DNA of 64,000 bases from Sphagnum magellanicum (taxonomy: Eukaryota > Streptophyta > Sphagnopsida > Sphagnales > Sphagnaceae), in the NCBI GenBank assembly GCA_021904315.1, contig CM038912.1, positions 8,147,061 to 8,211,060 of the forward strand, in the 5' to 3' direction. Position numbers and translations under genes: made by a program. A model generated the notes under the pieces. It was not told where the DNA came from. It saw only the letters and a program-made list of their open reading frames with translations, and did no database searches. Each line of letters starts with the position of its first letter. Position 1 is the first letter of the stretch. Positions 34,904-49,000 of the stretch are shown here, in pieces.

Positions 34904-37900
34904 GTAATAATTGTTGTCCAACTTACAATTATTGGAGATTAATATTAGTCAAAATTGAATATGTTGACTTGCCAATGTCCATGTTGATTAACAATTTGTC
35001 AAATTGATTAATGTTTATGCTTTGAATGTTCTAGCATAGAAGAAGTTGCAAGGTTCACGTAGGATGTTGGAATGCACCAAATGGATAAAGCAAATTAATA
35101 ATTTCAAATGAAACCAACCCAAATTGAAAGATCTTTTGCAATGTGCATATTTTTTATCAAAGCGCATTGTACATATACTGAATTTGAAAAATTTTAAACC
35201 TTTTCACAGAAAGGCCAACCTTGGGGCAACTTTCATATTTTTATATTTCTAGACTCCTCTTGGGGTTTCATGGATATCATTTCTTGTTTTTGTCAATGAA
35301 AGTTGATTGTAGATATAAAAATTTGTGAATGTAAAAAAGATAGATTATAGCTTGTAGTCTTAATGGGCAAAATTATGGCAATGAAGAGTTTATGTTTTTC
35401 TTTTACATTTATCAAAATGCAAGTTATGGGTTGCAAGGACTAAATGAGTTTGTGTTGATGTAGGATTTTCTATCAAGGCATGCAAGCCTACCAACATTGC
35501 CAGAACTTGTGATTGGGCTCGATGAAGCTATTGCCAATGCTAAGGGGAAAATTGTGGACAATCATATGCTAACTGTGGTTGGAATGGGTGGGATTGGGAA
35601 GACAACATTGGCAAAGAAACTTTACCATCAAATACATGCTGATTTTTAAAAATCAAGTTTCTTGGAAAATGTCAAAAAAGTTAACATTGTGGAAGTTAAA
35701 AAAAAAATTATCATGGACTTGCGTGGCTTGAAATTGGAGGATCCCAAAACTTATCTTAGATATTTTGAAGAATGTTGGACAGAAATGAAAATACTTGTGG
35801 TCATTAATGATGTTGAAGAGACTCAAATAATTGAACTATTGGGCAAAGACATAGATGGCATCAAAAGAAGTGAAAATGGTAGTAGAGTAATTATGACAGG
35901 GCAAAATTGGAAAGATTTTGAAAATGTTATACCTGAAGATGGGAAGTTTGGAATGGATGGACTCAATGAAAAACAAGCAATGGAGCTTTTTTCTTGGAAA
36001 GCTTTTAAACAGTCAATACCTCCCCATGATTTTGCATCCATTACAAATGAGGTGGTAGATGCATGTCAAGGGCTACCATTATCCCTTGAGGTCACAGGTT
36101 CTTGGCTTTCTACCAAAAAAGATCCAAAAGAATGGAAAGAAGGTTTATCACAATTGCAACATGCAAAACCTTTTGGTGGGGGCCGCATTGAAAATGATAA
36201 GCTTTGGGGGCGACTAAGGATTTGTTATGATGACTTAACTTATGAAGAACGTGAAATGTTTTTAGATATTGCTTGTTTCTTTTCAAAATACAATTCAAAA
36301 TTTGAAGGCATTTCGACAAAGCAAAAGGGGGTCACAATTCAAAAAGCGTTACAAATATGGAAGGTCCCGTCACAATATTCATTGATGAGTAGTTTGCAAA
36401 ATTTGAAGGATAGATCACTTGTCAAGGTGAGTGCCAAAGGTAATTTGGTGATGCATGATCAATTACGTGATATGGGTCGACAAATTGTAAAAGAAGTTTC
36501 TAATTATGAATATTGTAAGCAAAGCAGGATTTGGGACAAGGAAGAAGCAAGAATGGTCCTTTTCGATCAGACGGTAATTACTTCATCCTCAAATGTTCAT
36601 CAATCTTTCAATTGTACACATTAAATCAACATTGTGTGAAATGTTGGATGTACATATGAAAATCTAACTCAATTCGTGGTAATGCATATAATTTAATGTT
36701 GAATTCTCCAAACTAATTTGGTGTGGTGTTTTATTGGTTTTTAGGTCACTTCAAATATTCAAGCCATTTGGTTGCCAGAAAATCTACGACTTCCACAAAT
36801 AGCAACATCAAAATTTCACAAAATGAAAAAATTGCGAATGCTCATCATGGAACAAGCTAGTGAAACATTCATAGAGTCATTTCTTGGACAACATTTTCGC
36901 CAATTGAAATGGCTCAACATATGTTCTCACATGGAACAACTTCCCGAATCCATGAAACACCTTGTTGGTTTGACTATTTTACAATTGCAACATTGCCAAA
37001 AGCTATTGTTCATACCAGAATTTCTCATAAACATGACTTTGTTAATGCATTTAGACTTTCACAATTGTTCTTCACTTATTTCACTACCAACAACAATTGG
37101 CGACTTGAAGCATTTGACTCAATTATTATTGCAAAGATGTGGAAACCTTAAAGAGCTTCCTCAAACCATTGGAAACATCTCTTCATTATCAATATTAGAC
37201 TTATCTTATTGCAAGTCCATTAAATCATTACCAACAACACTTGGTGACTTGAAACATTTGACCAAACTAAAGTTGCGAGGATGTGAAAATCTTAAGGAGC
37301 TCCCTAAAACCATTGGAAACATGTCCTCATTATCAATATTGGACTTATATTATTGCAAGTCCATTGAATCACTACCAACCACAATTGGCGACTTGAAGCA
37401 TTTGACCAAATTAAAGTTGCGAGGATGTGAAAATATCAAGGAGCTTCCTCAAACCATTGGAAACATCTTCTCATTATCAATATTAGACTTATCTTATTGC
37501 AAGTCCATTGAATCACTACCAACAACACTTGGTGACTTGAAGCATTTGACAAAATTATTCTTGCAAGGATGTGAAAATCTTAAGGAGTTTCCTCAAACCA
37601 TTGGAAACATCTCTTCATTATTAATATTGGATTTATATTATTGCAAGTCCATTGAATCACTACCAACAACACTTGGTGACTTGAAGCATTTGACCCAACT
37701 AAAGTTGCGAGGATGTGAAAATCTTAAGGAGCTTCCTCAGACCATTGGAAATATCTCCTCATTATTAATATTGGACTTATATTATTGCAAGTCCATTGAA
37801 TCACTACCAACAATACTTGGTGACTTGAAGCATTTGATCGAACTAAAGTTGGGAGGCTGTGAAAATGTTAAGGAGCTTCCTGAAACCATTGGAATCGTCT

Positions 37901-39201
37901 CCTCATTATCAATATTGGACTTATCTCATTGCAAGTCCATTGAATCACTACCAAAAACATTTGGTGACTTGAAGCATTTGACAGAATTATTCTTGCAAGG
38001 ATGTAAAAATCTTAAGGAGCTTCCTCAAACCATTGGAAACATCTCCTCATTGTCAATATTGGACTTATCTCCTTGCAAGTCCATTGAATCACTACCAACA
38101 ACACTTGGTGACTTGGAACATTTAACCCAACTAAAGTTGGGAGGATGTGAAAATCTTAAGGAACTTCCTCAAACCATTGGAAATATCTCCTCATTATCAA
38201 TATTGGACTTATCTCATTGCAAGTCCATTGAAACACTACCAACAACACTTGGTGACTTGAAGCATTTGACCCAACTAAAGTTGGGAGGCTGTGAAAATGT
38301 TAAGGAGCTTCCTCAAACCATTGGAAACATCTCCTCATTATCAATATTTGACTTATCTCATTGTAAATCCACTAAATCACTACCAAGAACAATTGGTGAC
38401 TTCAAGCATTTGACCCAACTAAAGTTGCGAGGATGTGAAAATCTTAAGGAACTTCCTCAAACCATTGGAAACATCTCCTCATTATCAATATTGGACTTAT
38501 ATTATTGCAAGTCCATTGAATCACTACCAACAACACTTGGTGACTTGGAACATTTAACCCAACTAAAGTTGCGAAGATGTGAAAATCTTAAGGAGCTTCC
38601 TCAAACCATTGGAAACATCTCTTCATTATCAATATTGGACTTATCTTACTGCAAGTCCATTGAATCACTACCAACAACACTTGGTGACTTGAAGCATTTG
38701 ACCAAACTAAAGTTGGAAGGATGTGAAAATCTTAAGGAGCTTCCTCAAACCATTGGAAACATCTCCTCATTATCAACATTGTACTTATCTAATTGCAAGT
38801 CCATTGAATCACTACCAACAACACTTGGTGACTTGAAGCATTTGAAAAAATTGTTGTTGCAAGGATATGAAAATCTTAAGGAGCTTCCTCAAACCATTGG
38901 AAACATCTTTTCATTATCAATATTGGACTTATTTCATTGCAAATCCATTGAATCACTACCAACAACACTTGGTGACTTGAAGCATTTGACAAAATTATTC
39001 TTGCAAGGATGTGAAAATCTTAAGGAGCTTCCTCAAACCATTGGAAACATCTCCTCATTATCAATATTGGACTTATCTCATTGCAAGTCCATTGAATCAT
39101 TACCAACAACACTTGGTGACTTGAAGCATTTGACAGAATTATGTTTGCAAGGATGTGACAATCTTAAGGGGCTTCCTAAAACCATTGAAAACATCTCTTG
39201 A
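33523..39201 (+). CDS. Hydrolase-NB-ARC-LRR (HNL) disease-resistance-like gene, one in-frame stop
   Basis: An intracellular immune receptor-like gene. Exons: 33523-33830, 34245-34656, 34754-34903, 35464-36573 and 36745-39201; all GT..AG, all phases agree, 1478 codons in total. Domain order: alpha/beta-hydrolase (residues about 1-290), NB-ARC (about 291-660), LRR (about 661-1478). A TAA at 35647 (codon 352), just after the P-loop, would end the product at 351 aa; everything else downstream is open. The start is uncertain: the frame is open from 33316 without an ATG, and 33523 is the first in-frame ATG. NLRs with an N-terminal hydrolase are known from bryophytes. It could be a recent pseudogene, a truncated receptor, or a sequencing error at one base. 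Confidence 0.88.
35464..36573 (+). other. HNL NB-ARC exon
   Basis: The nucleotide-binding switch of plant NLRs. In order: P-loop VVGMGGIGKTTLAKKL (35575-35622); kinase-2 KILVVINDVEE, where the usual LDD is IND; RNBS-B GSRVIMTGQNW; GLPL CQGLPLSLEVTGSWL; RNBS-D-like EMFLDIACFF; and MHD motif VMHDQLRDMGRQIV. The DIACFF and MHD regions look like the TIR-NLR lineage. The only lesion is TAA at 35647-35649, in HADF*KSSFLENV, one base from AAA. Exon borders: AG before 35464 and GTAATT after 36573. Confidence 0.9.
36745..39201 (+). repeat. HNL leucine-rich repeat exon: fifteen 144-nt units
   Basis: After a divergent leader (MKKLRMLIMEQ, LPESMKHLVGL) come fifteen units of 48 residues, from about 37080 to 39201. 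Each unit is two 24-residue LRRs, of type LPTTLGDLKHLTKLKLRGC and NLKELPQTIGNISSLSILDL. Variation concentrates at the xLxLxGC positions (K/F/L, R/Q/G/E) on the predicted concave face. Units are very similar at DNA level, pointing to unequal exchange or gene conversion. The stop TGA replaces the Ser codon TCA of the repeat. Confidence 0.95.
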
Positions 39202-39840
39202 CTATCAATATTGTACTGATGTTATTACAAGTCCATTGAATCACTACCAACAACACTTGATGACTTCAAGCATTTCACCAAACTAAAATTGGGTTTAAGG
39301 TAAATTTTTAAAAACATCCTCAAACCATTGGAAACATCTCTTCATTATCAATATTGGACTTATATTATTACAAGTCCATTGAATCGCTACCAATGACAAT
39401 TGGTGACTTGAAGCATTTCACCAAACTAAAGTTGGGAGGATGTGAAAATGTTAAGGAGCTTCTTCAAACCATTGAAAACATCTCTTCATTATCAATATTG
39501 GACTTATTTTATTGCAAGTCCATTGAATCACCACCAACAACAATTGTTGACTTGAAGCATTTCACCAAACTAAAGCTGGGAGGATGTGAAAATCTTAAGG
39601 AACTTCTTCAAACCATTTGAAGCATCTCCTCATTATCAATATTGGACTTATCTTATTACAAGTCCATTGAATCACTACCAATAACAATTGGTGACTTGAA
39701 GCATTTGACTGAAATATTACAAGAATGTGACAATCTTAAAAACTTCCTCAAACCATTGGAAACTTCTCCTCAGTATCGATATTGGACTAATCTTTCATTA
39801 CCAACAACAATTAGTGACTTAAAGCGTTTGATATAACTAT
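39202..39840 (+). pseudogene. Decayed continuation of the LRR array (about five units)
   Basis: The 144-nt units continue with stops and indels: a truncated unit at about 39234-39300, better units at about 39390-39620 (KSIESLPMTIGDLKHFTKL and KELLQTI followed by TGA), and worn ones to 39840. The ancestral LRR exon was thus longer, about twenty units, and lost its 3' end by nonsense and frameshift changes. Confidence 0.9.
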
Positions 39841-40077
39841 TGCTAGTAGGATTTGGAAAACTTAAGGAGCTTATTTGATCCATTGGAAGTTGTTAAGGGA
39901 GTAATTACTCATGGTAATAGTTAGTTAGTATATTTCTACTTACGTAGTTATTGTTTTAGGAATTACTAGCTAGACTACATGGTTTTTGTCATCGATTGAA
40001 TTTGAATAAATCATAGGACTTCTTTTTTTTGGATGGTTATATCTTGGAAGAAGGAAGAAAATGAGAGGAGATTATTC

Positions 40078-43000
40078 ATTATTAGAGATTGAGTTTTATG
40101 GGAATTTGAAACAAGAGTGTTTAATTTTTTGGAAAATCTTAAATTCCATAGCTAGATTTGTTGTTTTGATGTTTTCTTGTGTTTTCATGATTGGATTTTA
40201 ATTTTGAAACTATATATGAATAGATTTGAATGAACTAATTCTAGTAATATTTGTTTTATGATATGTTTTATTCCAAATTTAGGTCAGAATATAAGATTAA
40301 GAATTATGTATTTGCCATTTGACAACCATTCGAAGGCTTGAATTTAGTTTGAAATTCAGAATGTTGTTTATGTATTAGCTCAAATTTTTATTTCTAGAAA
40401 TTGATACTGACTTCAATTTCAATTTTTTCATTTTTTCAAATCTTGATCATAAATTTTTATTCATGAAACATATGACTAGTAGCTAACTATGAAAATATTA
40501 TTATAATGTAAAAGTTTGTTTAGATTTGAATTAGAATGTGGAGAAATGGAAAATAGAATTTTGAAAACATAGTTAAATTAGGTTATATTACTTGAACAAA
40601 TGGAAAATGGCACTGCCATTATTAGTAATTTGAGTGGAAATCACACAGATTAGTAGTTTGTAACACCTAAAAAAGTTGATCAGTTAGAATAAATACATGC
40701 ATGCCACATATGCCTAAGGCAATATTAATAATTCCTCTTGAAGTGCAAATTAATGAAGCATAGAAGCGCACCAACAATCTGTAACAAAATTCCAGGAGAG
40801 AATAATGTTAGATTGGAAATGTAGATTCATGGGTTGAGTTTAAATGAAGGAGTTGGGAATATGAACCTCAACAGAAAGTTGCATTAGAGTGAATAGGTCT
40901 AATACAACAACATGATTATAATACTTTGATTTATGAAGAAGAACAAATATTCAACATGTCAGAAAGGGAGGAAGTAGTACCAAGGTATATATCTACTTCA
41001 CCTTCTTATTATTGAAAGGACCATGAGAATGAAAAGTTTGAACAAATAGCTCAAAATTTTGAACCTTCAATTCATTATGTGGTTGAGTAAGAAACTGCAA
41101 CTTAGGGCATCAAAATGTCAAAGGAGTTGAACCAATATTTGTAACTAAATAGGAAATTGTAATCTTACCAAAAGCAAAACCAATAATAGCAAAAGGTGTA
41201 CATGTGGCTGTTAGAGTAAAGTATAGTGAACCCAAACTTAATCACCATAATGGAAGCATTGTTAGAGGAGTCCCAAGGGATTGGAGCAAATGAGTTCATA
41301 ATGTGAATAGAGTTCCAAGACCTAACTCTCCACAATGCACATATTGTCATCAAGTTGGACATCAAATCAATGAATGTCCATTTATTGAAAATAATGTGAC
41401 GCAAAGATTTGCTGAACATTTCCAAAATTTGAATCAAAACTTGCAAAGGCAAAAAACCATGGACATGTTGAAAGCATCTATATTATGAAAGGGTCAGAAT
41501 TCCATATAAACTCAAATAATAGATCTTGAGAAATAACAAAATGGAAATGAAAGCTTAGACTATGACAAATATAATACTTATTTATGTAGCTTTTGCACCA
41601 AATATGCTACATCATAACAACGTTAGAATTACTTATGCAGGAGCTTCCAATTTTAAAATGGAACCAATAAAATTTGTATCATTATATTTTGTGGCCATGC
41701 TTCAATTTATGGTTATAGTTACTAAAGCTCCATTTGTAACAGCACCAACCCATATTGTAGTTAGTATGAGGTCCAAACCACAAACTCTAAAGGTAACACA
41801 ACTTGTTAGTGTGCGTAGAAAAATGCCCAAAAAGGTGAACAAAGTTTTTGCTAGACAACCATCGTATCCAGGAGGATGAAGATCAAGACCACCAAAACCA
41901 CCAAGACCTCCAGGACCTTCAAGCTATTTTGGATTGCCAATGATGAATCCATGCAAACCACCATTACCACCAAACAAGCCTTATCATCGGCCATTTAACT
42001 ACCCTAAGTATGTGAATAATTTTAACCTAGATGTTCGTGTTATAGTTTTTAAGGTTGCCATTAAAACAAATGGTGAAACAAAAGATGTAAAAATTGTTAA
42101 TATGTTTAGTTTTACCCTCAAAGATACTATGTCTAACTAGTGTAATAATTACATGGGAGATTACCTAAAATGTATTTTTGCAAAATCATAATTAATTTTC
42201 TACAAACGATTCAGAATAGTTCAAAATGATGAGCAAGTATATCTACAGTTGAAAGACATGAAGTAGGAGACAAATGACAAAGCGAAAGTTTATTATGAGA
42301 GATTATTGAAGTTAGCCAATAGTCTTCAACACAAAACAATAGATAGTTTCCTAACTATTGTTTTTAGATCTAGATTACAACCATATTTGTGTGTAACAAC
42401 AACATGCATGAAGAGAAAAACCATGTAATAACATAAAGAAGTAACTTTGGTTTGTGAAGAAGGAATTTTTGAAGTAGAAGTTATAAGTAATTTGTCAATA
42501 CCACAAAATAGTAAGACAATATTAGTTCAAAAACCTCAAATTGTTCTAGAAAAAACATGAATGTATTGTAGAAACTATCATAGAACAAATCACAATGTTG
42601 AAACATGCAAAATCAAAAGAAAGGAAGAATATATTCTTATAGTTTCTAAGTTACCACTTAGTAGATCAAAGTATAGAAACATGTGAGGTATTTTTATCAT
42701 ATCTATGGTGACACTAAACACAAGATCATAAATTGTCATGAGTATAATGACATGCAAAATATGTTTAAGAACAAAGGGGTGAAGATTACAGAGAAACCAT
42801 TTGTCATGGAGCCCAAGGTTGTTAATCCTTCAGTTCATATAATGGATGTCAACATGGTTATTACCAAGAGAAAGGTTATTGAAGATCAAGTTTTCAAAGA
42901 CAAAAATCCAATCAAGAAGAAATTTGCCATTGGTTGGGAAGAAGAATAAAAACTACAATAACCTTTTGTCAAAACAATACAAGAGATACAAATAGAAGAC

Positions 43001-46000
43001 CCACCAAAAAATCTAAATTAGAAGGAGAAAGCACAATAGAGTACAAGTTGGGCAAGATTACCAAAATTTACCAAGAGTGTCTACAAAACCAATTGTACCA
43101 CAAAATTTGTTTGCTATTATTCACAACAAAGTTATATGCATAGAACAAATATTCCAAGATATTAGTAAATAAATGCTGGAAACTACCTATACCTCGAGGT
43201 TAGGTCAACTACTGAAAATAACACTAGATCTTAAAAAATATATGTGGTAGAAACTAAAGCCAAAAAAACCTAATATAACTATTACAATGATATTAGAGCC
43301 TAATGTAGCCATAATGATTGAGACACACTCTAGAGTTCACACTACAGCTATAAAATTAAATAACTAGATGGTCATTATCCAAGTACAAATTGGGAAGAAC
43401 ATTGTTGAGGATTTTTTGTTAGATGGAGGAACAACTGTCAATATAATAATAATAAACCTCAGAACAAAATTAGGTTTACCCAAACCAAGACCAGCTCCAT
43501 ACCACCTCAAAATGGCAAATCAAAGTATCACTAAAACCTTTAAGAATCATAAATTTTTTGAAAATTCACATACATGGCATACCATATGTAACCACATTTA
43601 TTGTTTTGCAAAACAGTGTGGTAGATTCTAACTATTTTATGTTACTGGGAAGACCTTGGCTCAAAGATGCAAAGGTACATGTGACTAGGGCAACAATGTC
43701 ATTATTGTTCAAGGTAATGGAATAGTCAAAACAATATTAATTAACATGAAATTGGGAGCAGAAACTAGAAAACCCCAAGTATTTGTTTGTTATGACTTGA
43801 CAAAAGGGCTAATAGATGAAGAGGAAGATTTGATCTTTAAGATAGATCTAGAATTTTTTTCAATTGGTACAATCACTATCTTAGAGGAAACAATTTCATT
43901 GTTGAGTATTGGAATGTTAAAAATCAAAATCAATGACTGATCCATAGCAAGGGACATCAAATCAAGGAGCAACATAAATCATGCCTTTAACAATAAAACC
44001 AAAAAACTTTTATGTCAAACTAAAAATATCATTTAAAAATAAAGTTTATTTAAAAACCCATTATCATCATAGCCAAGCTGATATTGAAATGGATGAAACA
44101 TTAGCCAAAATATAGGTACATAATCTTCAAATAGTAGGTTGGACTTTAATTGAAAAACAATAACTTCTTAAGTTGAATCTTGGAATAAAGGCAAATCCAA
44201 AATGCATCAAAGTTAATGCACATTTAATAAAGGAAAATTTTGAAGAACTTCAAACTTTACTCAAGGAGTTCAAAGATGTGTTTGCTTGGACTTATAAAGG
44301 TCTAAAAGGCATACTTCCAAAGTTGGCTCAAGACATAATTGAATTCGACATTTCAATCCCACCAACACATCAAGCAAGGTATAGGTTGAACCCTAATTAC
44401 GCTACAACTATTAAATAAGATATTGACAAACTATTAGCATTAGGATTCATTCAACCATTAGAGGAGTCTACATGGTTATCACCTATAGTTGTACTACCTA
44501 AGAAAAATGGAAAATTAAAAATATGTGTAGATTTTAGGAAGTTGAATAAGGCAACCACAAAAAATCCTTATCCTTTCCCATTTTTTGATGACGTACTGGA
44601 CATTGTAATAGGGTATGAAACCTATTCATTTTTAGATGGATACTCAAGATACCACTAGATTTTTATATCCCCTATAAATAGATATAAATAGCCTTTGTAA
44701 CATATTAAAGAGCTTTTGTATGGATGGTGATGCCATTTAATGTTAAAAATGAGCCACTAACTTTCCAAATAACAGTTAGTAAAACTTTTTTTAAAAACTT
44801 GGACCAGTTCATGAAAATATTTTTAGATTACTTCATGGTCTATAATGATATGGAGTCATCCGATGAAGCTTATACTTTACTTTCAAAAATGTAAAGAATA
44901 TAAAATCAATCTTAATCCAAAAAAATGTGCTTTTATGATATTTTTAGGATTTGATTTTAGGGTTCATAGTTTCCAAGGAGGGAAAAATACTAGACCCTAA
45001 GAAGGTTTAGGCAATAGTGAATATGTTAATACCTTCAAACCCATAGGAGGTTCATGTCTTTAATGGTATGGCTTGGTTTTATAGATGTTTCATCAAAAAC
45101 TTTGCCTTTATCATGGCATTAATCACAAAGCTAATGAAGAAGACGTAACCATTTATTTGGACCACAGAGTATTAAGAAGCTTAGGATCAAATCAAACAAA
45201 AAATATGGAAACACCAATTTTGATACCTCCAAATTCGTAGTTGGAATTTCATATGCACACAAATGCATCATTATTGGCAATAGGTGCAATGTTGGCATAG
45301 AACCCAATTGGTAAGTATGACTAGCCTATATAATATATGCCTTTAGACTACTAAATAAAGCAAAGCAAAATTATACTACTATAGAAAGAAAAGCCTTAGT
45401 AATGGTTTATGTTCTGCATAAGTTTAGACATTTATTGTTAGGAAACAAATTTATCTTTTAAGTTTTTTATAAATCTCCGCATAAGAATACACAAGATTGG
45501 TTTTTATCAAAAGTCCTTACAAAAGTATCAACAACCCCATACATTATTGTTTTCTCCTTTTTATGGTCCAACTAACAATTCTAATCGTTTAACTACCCTT
45601 GACATTTTGACTTTGGTAAGCTCATTTGTATTATTACTCATTATGTCACTACATCTCGATTTGTTTACAATATTTATTGCTTTGTCAAGTCACTTTATAG
45701 TCTGTCAAATTGATTTACAATAATGCCTAGTCTCGTCAAATTGTTTTATCTACTACATACCAATTTGCTAAGTAAGAAATTCCTTTCCGTAACAAGAATA
45801 TCCATTGTAGAACATTGAATTTAATGGGAGTGTGAAACAAGAATGCTTTGTTTTCTAGAAAAACTTTAATTCCATAGCTAGATTTGTTGTTTGATATTTT
45901 TCTCATACTTTCACAACTATCTTTTAATTTGAAACTAGATATGAATATATCTAAATGAGCAGATTTTATTAGTATTAGTTTTATGATATGTTTTTGTCCA

Positions 46001-46036
46001 TATTTAAATCAAAATATAGGATTAAGAATTATGTAT
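40078..46036 (+). mobile_element. Defective Ty3/gypsy LTR retrotransposon
   Basis: Gag zinc knuckle CTYCHQVGHQINEC (41318-41370) and worn second and third knuckles (42560-42740); aspartic protease-like DGGTTVNII..LRTKLGLPKPRPAPYHL (43420-43510); reverse transcriptase from about 44300 (GLKGILPKLAQ, IQPLEEST, KICVDFRKLNKAT, then FLDYF where FLDDF is expected, near 44820); and an RNase H-like segment near 45240-45430. Stops and frameshifts are frequent. 40078-40311 and 45802-46036 are diverged direct repeats in the same order and are probably parts of the LTRs; full LTR limits, primer site and integrase were not resolved. Confidence 0.8.
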
Positions 46037-49000
46037 GACCACAAACATACTTGGACAATTAGTGGGCCTACATTTGTTTCTATCCACCTTTTAGGACACT
46101 TCAAAACCATGTACACCTTGGCAAGCAACAAACCCAACTTGTTTAAGTTAGACATAAATTTTTGTCAATTGCACATGATTAAATCAAAGTTGCCATTTTT
46201 GGTGAGTAAAATGTAATTGGGTAGAGCTCCTTGATATTGGATAAGGATAATCATACAATGCTCAAGTGTAATCATCGTGGATTATATTTCTTACATGTAT
46301 AACTAGACTTAGAGTTAAATCAAATCATGTAGTGGATGATGATCATAAATTCAACTATATCAAAGAATTCAAAGGAGCACAAAATTTCCTCCAAATAAAA
46401 TACTTGAGCACACGAACAAAAACCTCTTGCTATCTATGATATAAATAAACTTGGCCAGAAATGACAAGTCACCCATTAGTAAGTTGTGTGATATGAATAA
46501 CACCAACAATAATACAATGATATAATTTGCCAATATTTGACAATTAATAATAACAATGGCAACACTACAACTTAAATATCATTCACTACTTGGACTGCAT
46601 ATTTGTAAAAATAATCAATAAAAACCATTGTCACATGTGTCGATGTCACGTTTTTTTTCTTTGTCAAACTTGTTGGCAGTAAAAATTATAATCAAAACCC
46701 AATTTTTGAAGTTACACTTGAATTAGAATGACCTCCTTTGCATGTGAATTGAACCTTGAGATCATTCATGGCTTTAAATGAGTTATGTGACAATTCCTTT
46801 CTAAAAGGAATTTTCCCAAACTCCTTGAGTGAACAAATCAATAACAAATAATTCTCAAATTGTATTGTAGTTATTTCTCACCCCAATTGTCTGTATCAAA
46901 TTCAATAGTAGTTCACACCCACTTCTTTCTATCAAATTCTATTGTACTTTAGTCTAGATCCATCACATCTTCCTCATCTTGATTAACCTTTTTTTTTTAA
47001 AAATTCATATTCATTGTGACAAATAGATAGACAAATAGACAAACAAAGTGATGATGGTATTTGCAAATTTTACACAACATCTGAACTCATAATTTGTACA
47101 AACAAATACACACAGACACACACGCTTACATGATTCATTTAAAAGCTTAATAATTTCTACAACAATAATTTGAAAACCTGAAATCAAAATGAATTTCTAG
47201 ATAAAGAAAATTTCCATCATTGTAATTATAAACAAAACCATCACTACAACTCCCATTCTTCATATTTATCATCATCATGGTGGCTATAGAAACTAAAGAT
47301 AAAAAACACTTATGACTTGGCTTGTGAATTATTGTAGCAACAACAATTCTTACTGTAATAACCTCCCAATTGGGAAACCTCTAAACAAATTTTAAATAGT
47401 TCTTATCATATTTGATAAACAAAGAAAAAAAAAAACCAAACAAATTAAACAAAACAAAATAAAACAAATTTACAAACTATAGACTGAGAGAAGCTTTTAA
47501 CGTAATGAATGTGATGTCATCCATCATGGGAGCTACAAAAGGAGAAAGGAACAACAACTAGATTCTTTTTTTAAAATCATAATTGGTTATTAAAAAAGTG
47601 GGTGTGGTGTTGGTGAGCATAGACCAATGGTGCTAATTATGGCCATTTGTACCCATGGTTCTTTGATATATGCATAATGTGGTGGTTATCATTTATTTAA
47701 TGTCTAGTTTGGAAACATTAGTGCATTTTCGTCTCATAAAAAAAATCTATTACTAAAGTAAGTGCGGACAACCATCCACTCACAACAATTATATATAGAC
47801 CACATTTGTGGTGAGATTAATAAGAAGTCATTCCTGGAGCTTACATGTATGCCCATACATTTGATTTGCCCAATCCAAACTAAACAAAATTCAAATGGAT
47901 GTAGTCATAACCTCTTGAAATCAAGGTCACACAGTATGTAATGTTCCCAACCTTCATCATAATTGCTAAGTTTTTTATGATAACCTCAAAATCAACAAAC
48001 ATTTGAATAAAACATTTGTGATTTGAATAAGTCACATAACTAGAAGCAAATGGAATAATAATTCATGATATCATGTGTTGTTTCATTATCCTAATGGCTT
48101 TAGAAACCATGGATAAAAAATTATTTGATAAAAGGCAATAGCATGAAGCACGAATTCATAAGACTCACCACGGCCCAAACTTGGGTGGAGCCACCACCTC
48201 CCCTTTATAATATTCTTTACGCCTAGCCACATGGGTTGCACCTAAATGTCATTTTGTCATGAAACTCCCAAGTTAAGAGTCCCAAAATTCCCGAAATTGG
48301 GACTTTCGCCACTTTGGAGGCTCATAATTTTTTTTGAAGACCTCTGATTGAGGTGAGGTTTAAAGCAAAATTATAGCCCTTGTCGATAGCTTTCCAACGA
48401 TATATAGCGGCCTTTCGCAAGTCAAAAAACTACATGATGCCATAAAATCCTCAACGAGCTTAAAAATTTGTCACAATTGCAACAAGCCACTCATTGCTTA
48501 CACTTCATTCTCCCAAAAACCCTCGATCCTTGCACCTATGAAGCTTTTCGCAATTTTGAAACTCTTCACAATTTAGCAACATCATTTTTCAAGATCACCT
48601 TCCATCATACCCATCAGAGTTTTGTAAGCATCTCTTCTTTCCTTTCAATGGTCTAAAATCTAAACCCTTAACTTAGATTGGAAGTTATGGTTTTAGACCT
48701 TTTTTCACAAATGAATTGAAAAAAAAAAAAAAATTAAATGAAAGGTTTATGGCGATTTTAAAATAACCTTAAATATTGATAAGATTTGCTGAATTCTTCC
48801 ACTTTGTTTTTTTGTATCGTAAAAAATATATTCGAGGATGATTATAGATTAATCCTTCATCATTAATATTTCATATTTGGTTTAAATAGCTAGAATTGGT
48901 GTTTATTTTCGTAAGGGTCATGTTCTTTAATAACTTAAATGATTTGGCAGATGAAATTCCCTAAAATTTAGGCTCTTACCTATTGGCTAGCACATCAACA

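Noticed and set aside
40078..46036. Intact retrotransposon
   Set aside because: The polyprotein has numerous stops and frameshifts, the reverse transcriptase FLDD motif reads FLDY, and the LTR-like ends are strongly diverged.
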